Assembly (NCBI GenBank): GCA_963969395.1
Contig: OZ017795.1
Location: forward strand, 5,580,001 to 5,644,000
DNA: 64,000 nt
Source: Pseudoscleropodium purum
Taxonomy: Eukaryota; Streptophyta; Bryopsida; Hypnales; Brachytheciaceae
Direction: 5' to 3'
Both the position numbers and the translations under genes were made by a program. The first letter of the stretch is position 1, and the number at the start of each line of letters is the position of its first letter. Positions 38,109-47,053 of this stretch are shown piece by piece. The notes beneath the pieces were generated by a model. The model saw nothing but the letters and a program-made list of their open reading frames with translations. It ran no database searches and was not told where the DNA came from.

Positions 38109-38117
38109 CCACGTGTC
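38109..38117 (+). promoter_or_regulatory. G-box/ABRE-like element CCACGTGTC
   Basis: CCACGTGTC has the CACGTG core used by plant bZIP and bHLH factors and the ACGTGTC form of an abscisic acid response element. It lies about 320 bp upstream of the RING gene's ATG, in a locally GC-rich block typical of a promoter. Confidence 0.5.
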
Positions 38118-38438
38118 AAAGGCTAAGTGGCCGAATAGTTAGTGGGGCAGGACGTCTAGGCAGGCCACGTTCTGCGTCACACGCGCGGTGAAGCAGGTTT
38201 TTGAACGTTGGGAGGATTTTAGGCGGGGGAATGGATTGGCCGTCGATTTGGATTGACTCTGAGGATCTACGGTCGTGGCTGTCAAATTGTGTCAGTTGTC
38301 TCTCTTGCAAAGTTCAGTTCCAGAGCGATTACACGCTTCCGTAGAACTTGTCGCATTTCTGAACTTTGAGTCCACTGCAAAATGATTAGGTTGTATGCTT
38401 AGACAAACTGTTCATTTTCAGTGGGGGTTAAGGAAGAA

Positions 38439-39899
38439 ATGGCCACGATGAATGATATTGAGGACTTGCGGATTTTAGAAGCAGGTGGGGAGGAAATGTG
38501 TAGAGGAAAGGGTGTTAAGGTTGAAGCTGGAGATCCTGCATCTTACATAGACCCGTATTATGTAGAGCAACCACTAATAGTGTTTGATAGGATAAACCCA
38601 GTCTCACGCAAGGTATTCGTAGAGAAGTATGGTCTGTGCAATGAGGGAATCAGTCCCAAACGTTTGAAGATAGGGTTGCACTTATCTGAGGATGATGTAG
38701 AATTGTATTTCGGGCCTTGTATCAATAGGAACGGTTACAGGTATTCCTATACTGAGAATGAGGAATTCATAAAAGAGGTGGAGCTCAGGTGGATGATCTG
38801 CCACCAGCGGACAAGTGTGCCTAACTCTTGCATTATCAACAAGTCCGAGGCACGCGCTTGGGCTTTCGAAAAAGTGAAGGCCAGGAAGGTGAACTGGGCT
38901 GTCTTTGCAGAGTGGACGTGCCGAGACCAACTGTCCAGAGTCCAGCGTGTAAGCGAGAAGGACAACTTGGGATCCGGGAGTTTGCTTGAGGCAAAAAAGG
39001 AAGGTGCGCAAGAAAGAAGAAGGTCTCTTCCGGGCGATCCAAAACCAGGACCTTCATTCACCACAGGAGACGTTACGGAGATAATGCCGGAGAGTAGCAA
39101 CCGGCGCTTGAGCGACTTTCGTGAGAACAAATTTGTGGGTGAATGGCAGGAATACTTGGCTACGTTAGAGAGAGAGTTGCCTTGCTCTGAAGATGTGGTG
39201 ACAGCTTTATTCAAGAAGAAAGAGGCAGCAATCTTGGAGAAGGTGCGTGTGGTGAGCGAGGTTGATTATGGGAGCAAATTGTTGATAAGCGCTGAAGAGA
39301 AGTTGCAACAGCTGAGGAGCCAACTTGATGAGAAAACAAAGTCAGAAACTGGATTTGAAGGGGACGATTCATCGAATCTTGAGATTAGCAATCTTATGAA
39401 GCAAATCGACTCTCAAGTTGGCGTCGTAGCTACATTTCGGCAGGTGAGTGGGCCTGGAAATGCCGATCAACATTCAATTTTGCTAAAATGTAAGCAGGCA
39501 GAGGAGACTTGGATAAACGCATTGGAGAAGCTGGAAGTGTGGAGGATGCACAAGGTTGAACTCCAGCAGCAGTTGAAGAATATGAAATTGGGGCTTCAGC
39601 GCCCTGGACTATTTCCAACCCCGATGCCTTTTGTCGTGCTAGATCCAGAGGAGTGCAAGGTTCAACCAGTTGAGGTCTCCATTTCAGAGTGTCCGTTTTG
39701 TTGCAGGGGTTTTGAGCCAGCTTGGGATTGTAAGCTCGCAAGTTGCAAGCACGGTTACCATTCTTGGTGTGCATACACACACTTCTCAAAGTCCACAAGG
39801 TGTTTTCTAAAAACTTGTAATCAAGAAATGCATTCTGATTGGTGGATAATGGCTGGGGTAGTAAATCCTACAAGTTTGGGAGTTGAGGCGTCTATGTAG
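38439..39899 (+). CDS. Coiled-coil protein with variant RING-H2 finger
   Basis: A single-exon frame encodes 486 residues. Its ATG is in strong context (GAAATGGCC). A splice acceptor (TTCATTTTCAG) at 38410-38420 suggests a 5'-UTR intron just before it. The N-terminal half has aromatic and Cys/Trp patches (DPYYVEQPLIVFDRINP, LRWMICHQ, NWAVFAEWTCRDQ). The middle is charged and helical (EEKLQQLRSQLDEKTKS, WINALEKLEVWRMHKVELQQ), probably coiled coil. Near the C-terminus is CPFC, fourteen residues, then CKHGYHSWC, then CFLKTC and SDWW. The first six ligands fit RING-H2 (C-x2-C, C-x-H-x2-H-x2-C), but the last pair is C-x4-C instead of C-x2-C. A ubiquitin-ligase role is therefore only a guess. I recall similar uncharacterised proteins from non-seed plants, but cannot name the family. 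Confidence 0.82.
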   Translation: MATMNDIEDLRILEAGGEEMCRGKGVKVEAGDPASYIDPYYVEQPLIVFDRINPVSRKVFVEKYGLCNEGISPKRLKIGLHLSEDDVELYFGPCINRNGYRYSYTENEEFIKEVELRWMICHQRTSVPNSCIINKSEARAWAFEKVKARKVNWAVFAEWTCRDQLSRVQRVSEKDNLGSGSLLEAKKEGAQERRRSLPGDPKPGPSFTTGDVTEIMPESSNRRLSDFRENKFVGEWQEYLATLERELPCSEDVVTALFKKKEAAILEKVRVVSEVDYGSKLLISAEEKLQQLRSQLDEKTKSETGFEGDDSSNLEISNLMKQIDSQVGVVATFRQVSGPGNADQHSILLKCKQAEETWINALEKLEVWRMHKVELQQQLKNMKLGLQRPGLFPTPMPFVVLDPEECKVQPVEVSISECPFCCRGFEPAWDCKLASCKHGYHSWCAYTHFSKSTRCFLKTCNQEMHSDWWIMAGVVNPTSLGVEASM

Positions 39900-40659
39900 A
39901 ATGCTAAGGAGGCTATAGGAGGAGCAAGTGGCGCTGAAGGTATGATCCGCCTCTCAAAACTGTAGAAAATCTTGATTTATTTTGCATAAGTGGAGTTCTT
40001 ATTCACAAGTGACTTTGTAGGACTGTTATTGTTTTTAGGGTACTAAATTTTGCTTCACTAGAACTATGGCGTATTCAGGTGATAGTCACTATTTACTGTT
40101 AAAAAAAGAGTATGCATGTGTTCAGTCTTAGATTGTCACAGTTGAGTCCCAAACTACCTCCTCATTGTTTAGAGACTGTTGTATACTTACAGAAACACTT
40201 TGACATTTGCAATGGTTGTGTACGCATAGTTCCTCAATGTCTACGTGTTCCCTTCAATAGTCCATATTACTAGTAGTAGAGTCAATGTAATTGAGATACG
40301 ACCTTCAATGGCCTCTGAATTCAAAATATAAACCCCTAGGTAGTCCATGTTATACTGAAGTAGTTTGTGTTATCTCCAAGTAGTCCATGTTATACTCATT
40401 GAAGTCCATGTTACCAACAAAAATTCCCTAGGCCTTGCAAGTAGTCACCATTGTCGTCAAGTAGTCCCTGCGAGACCCTAAAACCTCTTTAGACGTCTAG
40501 ATTCTCCAAGAATTTTGATAGCAGTTGTCTTGACAACAATTTATTTTGAGAACCAATGATTACTGATAGCATTTGATGGAGTACTCTACAGATTTCGGAA
40601 GAGCATCAGTCTCATACTCCATCTAGACCGGAAGACTCTCCATTCAACGCCGCTCCAGA
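39900..40659 (+). other. 3' flank of the RING gene with short repeats
   Basis: GAAG|GTATGA at 39936-39944 could be a splice donor and CTCTACAG at about 40584-40591 an acceptor, so the downstream ORF could belong to the same transcript. Short degenerate repeats of the word AAGTAGTCCATGTTATACT occur at about 40335-40460. Confidence 0.4.
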
Positions 40660-41121
40660 ATGGTTAGCCCCTCAGTAGGGAGTATCAAGCTTGCGAATAC
40701 TCGCATGCAATCGACATTGCCTGTAACAGAACTGGAGGCCACGGTTCTTGCATTGCCTGAAGAGGAGCCTATGATGGAGACTCCGGCCACGGCATCACGC
40801 CTGCTACCAAGTAATGAAGTTGTTTCTGGTGATAAAAGAAGAAGAGGTGTGAAGAAAAATACGATCCAAGCTACAATGGAATTAGTTGCGGAGCCCAGTT
40901 CTAAAGAACAACATTGCTTCGAAGAAGACGAGGATCAAGCTACAGCAAACTCAGGCCGAAGCAAATCAGAAGACGGAGGGCATGAGGAAGGTGATGACGA
41001 GGCAGAGAATGTCTCTGCTGCAAAAAGAAGAAGGTCAGGTGGAAAAGAGAAGAAAACTCCTATTGAGAAAAGAGTATTCCAAGCAAGAATTACTCGTGCA
41101 GCTCAAAACAGGGGAAAATAA
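40660..41121 (+). CDS. Low-complexity acidic/basic ORF, possible nuclear protein
   Basis: The frame has an ATG at 40660, 153 residues, and an upstream stop at 40624. The N-terminal third is mixed. The rest alternates acidic runs (EEDEDQ, EEGDDEAE) with basic clusters that resemble nuclear localisation signals (GDKRRRGVKKN, AAKRRRSGGKEKK). It lies 760 bp after the RING gene on the same strand. A second overlapping frame (40886-41185) is also open and lysine-rich because the DNA is purine-rich, so openness alone is weak evidence. It may be a separate gene, a distal exon of the RING gene, or non-coding. Confidence 0.35.
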   Translation: MVSPSVGSIKLANTRMQSTLPVTELEATVLALPEEEPMMETPATASRLLPSNEVVSGDKRRRGVKKNTIQATMELVAEPSSKEQHCFEEDEDQATANSGRSKSEDGGHEEGDDEAENVSAAKRRRSGGKEKKTPIEKRVFQARITRAAQNRGK

Positions 41122-41474
41122 AGGTAAATTTTCAAAGCCATTCAATGATTGTACCTCTACTTTGAAGGAATTCTTGTTGTTTTAAGTGCTGGTGATTGGA
41201 TCTTGTTGAGATTGCTTATATGCGGTTGGAATTTTTTGGGTAAAACCAGGACACGTATGTAAAGACTACCAAGACCATTGGCATCAGCTTCACCCATTTT
41301 GGCATCAGCTGCCCTGAAGCACGATGACCGTGAGCCTCACTTGAGAGATGCAACCATGAACATTGACGGGAACTGAGAACAAGGAATGCACTATCGGTGC
41401 ATAGCTTTTTTATTTGTAGTGTAGAACATATACAGTAGTAGTTCTTTAGCTATACAAATTTTTGAAATTTTGTA

Positions 41475-41553
41475 TTAGAGCTCAAAACATCAACCTTTGT
41501 TCTAGAGCTCAAAACATCAGCCTTTGTTCTAGACCTCAAAACATCAGCCTTTG
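41475..41553. repeat. Three 27-bp units derived from the neighbouring gene
   Basis: Units at 41475-41499 (partial), 41500-41526 and 41527-41553 each carry TAGAGCTCAAAACATCA or a one-base variant. The same sequence occurs once at 44590-44612, inside exon 1 of the DFAENY-family gene, where the minus strand encodes VDVLSSRTKA. Read on the minus strand, the three units encode a repeat of K-ADVLSSRTK, within a 61-codon open frame (41450-41635). Confidence 0.85.
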
Positions 41554-41569
41554 AATTTGAGGCAATATC

Positions 41570-41700
41570 TTTAAGTGTTGGGTGCACTTTCTCTAAATAT
41601 TGAATGCAACATTTTCTCAAAGTATTTGGGTGCATATTCCCTAAGTGTTGGGTGCATTTTTCCTAAGTGTTGGATGCATTTTTTATAAGTGTTGAGTACA
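41570..41700. repeat. Degenerate minisatellite of TAAGTGTTGGGTGCA units
   Basis: Imperfect units such as TAAGTGTTGGGTGCA recur roughly every 25-30 bp, about five times. They follow directly after the 27-bp repeats, downstream of the minus-strand gene's stop codon. Confidence 0.7.
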
Positions 41701-41864
41701 ACTTTTGTAATTGTGCCTAAGTGCTATGAAGTAAGCACAGGAAGTAAGCATACACATTTGCAATGATTATTCACAATATTCAAAGAGAAGTAGTGAAGTA
41801 TAACATATATCATTAAAAATGGTAGCATTTCGAATTGTTTTTTCCATATAGAATACTGGGCATA

Positions 41865-44800
41865 CTATCTGAACTCCAGAATATCAAGAATTCGCTCATG
41901 GACTGCTCCATCTAATTTGTACATAGGATCATTTCCTGACACTCTATGGTCAGCTGGCACCATGGGAAATTTAATAGCTCTAATGTCCCCCAAATGGACA
42001 TGAGCTATCTTTGATTTCTTCAAAAAAACGTATGTGTCAATCCCTGTTCCATACTTCTGATAATACCTTGCTTGGACCACCATATCTCCAACTGCAAAAT
42101 GCTCACCCCAAGGGCATATGAATGCATCTTGAACTACGTAGGGCTTTGTGCAACAAGCGAGGAGGTAGAAACTAACACCTTCCTCATTGTCTTCATCTGC
42201 AGGAGTAGCAAAGTTATCTCCCAGCTCAAGACAAGCACCCAGAAGCTCACCATTAGTACCAAAACCGTCCCATAACTCAAAATTGAATGCATCCTTCATT
42301 GTATCTTGGACATAAGCTACAGATTCTGGCCTCAACATCTCCATCTCCCAATCACCACACCAAGGCGTATTAATACATTCTCCCCATTTTTCATCAATAT
42401 ATGCAAAACAGAAGCATGCAAGATTCCTTTTTAGTAGTTTATTCACCTCCATTTTATTAACTGACTGCACAGAATGCAAATCCCTTGTGCCCTCTATGGT
42501 ATCAATTACATACTCATGCTCCCTGTTAACATCTTCAATGTCAACCAACCAAAAGGTCCTGTGCACTGGTCGGCGATCTCCCCCATTGTAGCTCGTCTCT
42601 GGCCTTTGTCAGCTGCACATTGCAACTTCGGACCTTGTACATCTAGTTGCTTTTGTCGGATGAATCGCTTTAGTACAGCCCCAGCTCTATCATGGGGCCC
42701 CTTTCCATGACCAGATCCAAAGAAACTCCACAAGCACTTGCAACCGTCAGTAATTTCTGGGTATCTATTGACAAAATACCAAGGAACTTTACTTTTAAAC
42801 TGACTGTTGCAACCATCAGACCACACCCAATGTCTTCTAGGCTTGAAACCCGAAAGCACAAGATCCTCATAATGCAATGTGAGACAATGCTGGACAAAAT
42901 AACTATCATGTGTTTTATCATCAGATACATAGAAGTGGTATTTACACAAAGTCTTTGAGCTTTCATCAGATGGATCAGGGTGAGGGTTTCTTATCCATGA
43001 AATTTGAACAAGAATAGTAACCTGATAACTATGCCAATGCATTGACTGAACTTCGTTTTGAACCTCAAAACTATAATTCTCTGCGAAATCAATTACAGAA
43101 ACAATTGTGTCTTGAGGGAAGTTAGCTAAACACTCCTTGAATTGCCGATCTTCCCACTTCGCCACGAAACTATGTTTCACAAAAAACTGCAGCTTTGGTA
43201 TGAAGTACTCTAAGAATTCAGCCGAAGTGGTATTCTTGTAAATTAACTAAAGCTTCTTCCGTACCTCCCCTTTCTTCGTAGTAACATCCTGCATTGCAAA
43301 GTGCTTCCACTGGACAAGTGCGTCAGAGTGGCCATCTTTTTCACGAGGGCAGATGGGTAAAAAGTCAATACCGCACTGGTCACATTCGCCAAAAACACAG
43401 TTTCTAGTGTGCCATTCACAGAATTCCTCACGAGGGCACAAAATAGCTTCTTGAAGCTCAGTTGTTCCACCATATATCAACTCTGATCCTTTGCAACAAG
43501 TATCATCACCCTGTAAACACGGCTGTTTGCAAAGACAACGTGCATGACCTTCTTGCCGACACAACTCTTCACAATCACATTCACAAACCTTTGAATTGTG
43601 CAAACTTGTTTTTTGCCTCATATAGTTGAAACCTAGCCGAAGTTCTTCCATCTCAACATGGTAGATGCAACAGCAGACATTTCGTTCTTTCAACTTCCTC
43701 ACAAAAAAAGGTCGCAAAGAGTCAAACTTTCTTTTTCCAATAATGATGTTCGGGTGGGCCGCCCTGAACCTTAAGAAAAACGCCATCTGCATTCACAAAC
43801 AACCAATACAGCTCTATCAGAAAATACCTCTGAGGATCTCCATGAAAGACTCCCTAAATCCCATGTCATATTTAAAAAATTACTTTGAACTCCAACGAAC
43901 TCACATGACTGACCACAATGTCCAAAGGAATTCATCAAATCTGAATACATTCCTTCAATACTCAATGGAAGTCTGATTCTTCATACTATCTCCCCAAATT
44001 TTCCAAATTGTCCTCATCTGTCTATAAGGAGGCCTACATGCCTCGATATAGTCCTCATGGGCTCACTTCAACTCCAGTAAACTCATCGAAGATTCTGAAA
44101 ATGACTAGCCACTGAACTACATTTCGAACATGTCCGAAGGAGTTCATCGATTTTCAATTACAGTTGTAAGAGTTACGAGACTGTCACTGCAGCTTGTCAC
44201 TGCAGCTTTCGAGACTGTCACTGCTTGTCACTGTAGGTTCTACTAAACCCTCAGAAACTCCTAGAACCAAACAATAGGTACTCCTTTCACTCCTCAACAT
44301 CTTTGTACATTCCCACTAGACCTCTGAAGTACCAATGCAATACTCTCTCTAACTCCTCAAATACCCTGAACAATACAGAAAGACATTACTTGTTCATCAC
44401 ACATTGAAGCGCTCTTAAACATTACTGAAAACAAATTGTGAACGATAGAGAAGCAAACCTGAGATTCCAACAAATATTGCGCACGCTTCTCATCCCTAAC
44501 CCCAGCCTCCAAGCGTTTGGAAACAACATCTTTACGATTCGGACTCATCCTAGTCTCTGAAATCCACCAGTCAGTCACAATAGCCTTTGTTCTAGAGCTC
44601 AAAACATCAACCCTAACTTTCCTCACTGAGAGGTTCCAAGAGAACCGGTCAGCCGCATCCATCCTTTGTCGACGTTGTACTGCAGCTGCAATGTTTCGAT
44701 GGTGAACTCTAAGTATCCTAGCCCTTTTCCTCAATGAGGTGGATCCACCGCCACTTACTGCAGCAGTGAGAAGTGCATGTTTCGTTGCAAGTTTTGCTGC

Positions 44801-45259
44801 AGTGCGAGGTTGCTTAACCTCTTCCAACGATAGCACCAACCCCGACATGATGGAGTGCTCCACAGTTGAAAGCCTACAAGCATCCTCCGGTAATGTGTCA
44901 TTTGAGATCGGATGCTCCCATACCTTGCGCAATACTGTCTCCCTTGCCTTCGCACTCGGAAATGCACCAAGGGCCTTAGACATTGTCCCCACAATCGTGG
45001 AAACAGCCCTCCTGATCGATCTGGAATCTACTTCGCCTTCGTCACTGCATTTTCGGGAACTAAGCAACGGTACAGTACATTTTCGAGCCTCTCTAATCGA
45101 CTCTTCTTTGTCCCGAAGTTCTTGTGCCCTCTTCCGACTACGGCAAAGCCTCTGCCTCTCTCTTGCGGCGACTCTCTTGATCTCTGCTACCCTCTCCCGC
45201 TCACAAGGTCCCTCCCTAATTCTTCCTTGGCGCCTCTCTCTTGCTTGAGTTGAACCCAT
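41865..45259 (-). pseudogene. Two-exon transposase-like 'DFAENY' family gene, broken twice
   Basis: Exon 1 is 45259-44459: an Arg/Glu-rich N-terminus, then VTDWWISETRMSPNRKDV. An intron (44458-43787) follows. Exon 2, from 43786, has RPFFVRKLKERNVCCCIYHVE, a Cys-rich region (CECDCEELC, CLCKQPC, CDQCG), then VIDFAENYSFEVQNEVQS, HWVWSDGCNSQFKSK and LWSFFGSGHGKGPHD. The C-terminal domain (GEHFAVGDMVVQARYYQKYG, IRAIKFPM) resembles a BAH-like fold. DFAENY, SDG and the HGKG region recall an RNase H-like DDE core also seen in many animal proteins, but the usual E before HGKG is G. A TAG at 43247-43245 interrupts the frame. A -1/+1 shift occurs near the C5 run at 42580-42584, since the continuation RRPVHRTFWLVD is in another frame. 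Family identity is firm as a pattern; function is inferred. Confidence 0.8.
44165..44240. repeat. TGTCACTGCAGC short repeats within the intron
   Basis: TGTCACTG occurs four times within about 60 bp, some with a trailing CAGCT. This lies in the 670-bp intron of the DFAENY-family gene. Confidence 0.75.
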
Positions 45260-45509
45260 TGAAACTCTTTCTCGTCAACTCTAAGGAGAATACAGTATAC
45301 TACAACTTAGGGTGCACGAGTAGCAGGAAATTTTTTGAGCAAAAGTTGTCCGTGCGCTTAGAGAGCAGAAACTCCACAAAATTGTTGCAGGACTCTGAAT
45401 GAACTGCACACCCTCCCAGCCGCATCCGGCGAACCCTAAACCCTGAATTAGAGACGATGACCAGGAACCATTGATCTTAGGGCTTGCAAAGTCAATCGTT
45501 CGATTTGTG

Positions 45510-45518
45510 CCACGTGTC
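45510..45518. promoter_or_regulatory. G-box/ABRE-like element CCACGTGTC
   Basis: This has the same nine bases as the element upstream of the RING gene, here 250 bp upstream of the ATG of the minus-strand DFAENY gene. The CACGTG core is palindromic, so it can serve the minus strand. Confidence 0.45.
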
Positions 45519-45559
45519 AGTAGGACAGTGTGGGCCAGTCTGCCATGGCCCATCAACGA

Positions 45560-46335
45560 ACTCAGACAAGCTTCTTATTCCAGATTGCAACATTTTTGAG
45601 AAACACCTCTATTCCTATGAAATTCCTTATTCATTGACTTGTAATTGTAGAGAGTGTAAAATAAAATGGAATAGAAGAAAAAAAATAATAAAAAATTGAA
45701 GAGAAGGTTAAGAAAATGAGTCTTGAAAATAGTCACTATTCCAAAGTGCTATAAAGTCCCTAGCACACAAATGAAGTTACTCTTTTTGAATTGAAAAAGT
45801 AGTATAGAATCCTTATAATGTCATCTATCCAATATTCAGTCCCTACATACACAATAAACAACTCTTATATTCCAAATTCATTCAAATTTAACAATCTGTC
45901 ATACTATGACAGTCCCTATGTTCCTACTTCAAAAGTCCCTTATTTCAATTATAGTATCATTAGTTAAAAATAAATAACAGAGTCATTTATATGACCAAGT
46001 ATGAAACAAATTCTCTCCGTTTTTTACTTAAATGCTCAATGCCTACCATGAGAAATACAAGAACATCAATGTTCTTTTTGGTCTTTAGAGCAGCAAGTTG
46101 AAGACGAATGATTACCCTATGATCCTAAGGTTGATGAAGTCCTTCATAGATTGTGAAACACAACTTGTCATCCTTCATCTCATAGAAGAGGTTCTTGATT
46201 TCAAAAGATTTGTGGAGGGATACTTGTATATAGGTGGAGATCCTCTACGTAGTCATTCTCAAGTTCAACAATCCAAATTTTACAAGGACTCTAATGTTTG
46301 GCTTTGATACAATACAAAATTCTTTGTACCGATGT
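45560..46335. other. AT-rich flank, no clear gene
   Basis: A frame from 46098 (IEEVLDFKRFVEGYLYIGGD, then HSQVQQSKFYKDSNVW) is probably the eroded upstream part of the pseudogene that follows, in a different frame. Confidence 0.5.
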
Positions 46336-46339
46336 TGAT

Positions 46340-47053
46340 TGGTTGCCAAAAGAAGGGGGAGGAATTTGACTATCGAAAGAGATTGTAGACGAACGTCTAT
46401 ATGTGCTTATAGGTATTCCTCAACTTCTATCTCCGCAATGGAGTCAAATGGTGGATGACAACTTGTCTAGAGATTATTGTAGGAAGATCGACCCAATTTG
46501 GATGTACTTAGAAGGTCTTAGGATTTCTTTGAATGAACCTCTTATTGTCCAAAAGACATTATAATATGGATTTTGGTCAAATTCTATAGTTGATACTGAA
46601 GAGGTGGATCAAATGCAAGGCAATGACAAACCACATGAAGAATGTGAGGAAGATGCGCACTTTGTTGGTCATAGGCTTGATCATCCACGTCTTTCATTCT
46701 ATGTTCTATGTGATATGTTTGTGGTTTATTTTGTCATAGTACATCCCACTAATGGTAATCAAAAGCCATTTTGGCTTGCTTGTGTTCTTATGAATCCAAA
46801 TCTATATCTAGGGCATATAAATTCCATCCAGTTACAATATTGGATACCTACTTCATTTTAGCACATTGACAAGGATACATACTTTGGATGGCACACTAAT
46901 CAAGGAAATTTATGGTGCAAAGATAAGGTTGTTTCTCTAAGTTGGGCTCATACAAATTGTATTATGACTGCTTGGAAGCTACATGTAAGACAAGGGACTA
47001 TAAATCTAAAGATTAAAATCCCCTTAGCACAAATCTCCATCATCAAAGATTAA
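46340..47053 (+). pseudogene. Broken fragment of an uncharacterised plant family
   Basis: One frame runs from about 46340 with stops at about 46560 and 46859 and ends at a TAA at 47051-47053. It reads EIVDERLYVLIGIPQLLSP, NLSRDYCRKIDPIWMYLEG, then DMFVVYFVIVHPTNGNQKPF, LACVLMNPNLY, QYWIPTSF, HIDKDTYFGWHTNQGNLWCK, SWAHTNCIMTAWKL and IKIPLAQISIIK. The second half resembles a small beta-rich module (FVAV...KPFWIA...W) that I associate with transposon-related proteins in non-seed plants, but I cannot name it. Only one or two stops in about 230 codons suggest recent decay. Frameshifts toward 46098-46300 extend the similarity upstream. Confidence 0.5.

Noticed and set aside
44739..45253. Plus-strand frames of 169 and 113 codons
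   Set aside because: They are antisense to exon 1 of the DFAENY-family gene, whose coding frame has clear family motifs and a splice donor.
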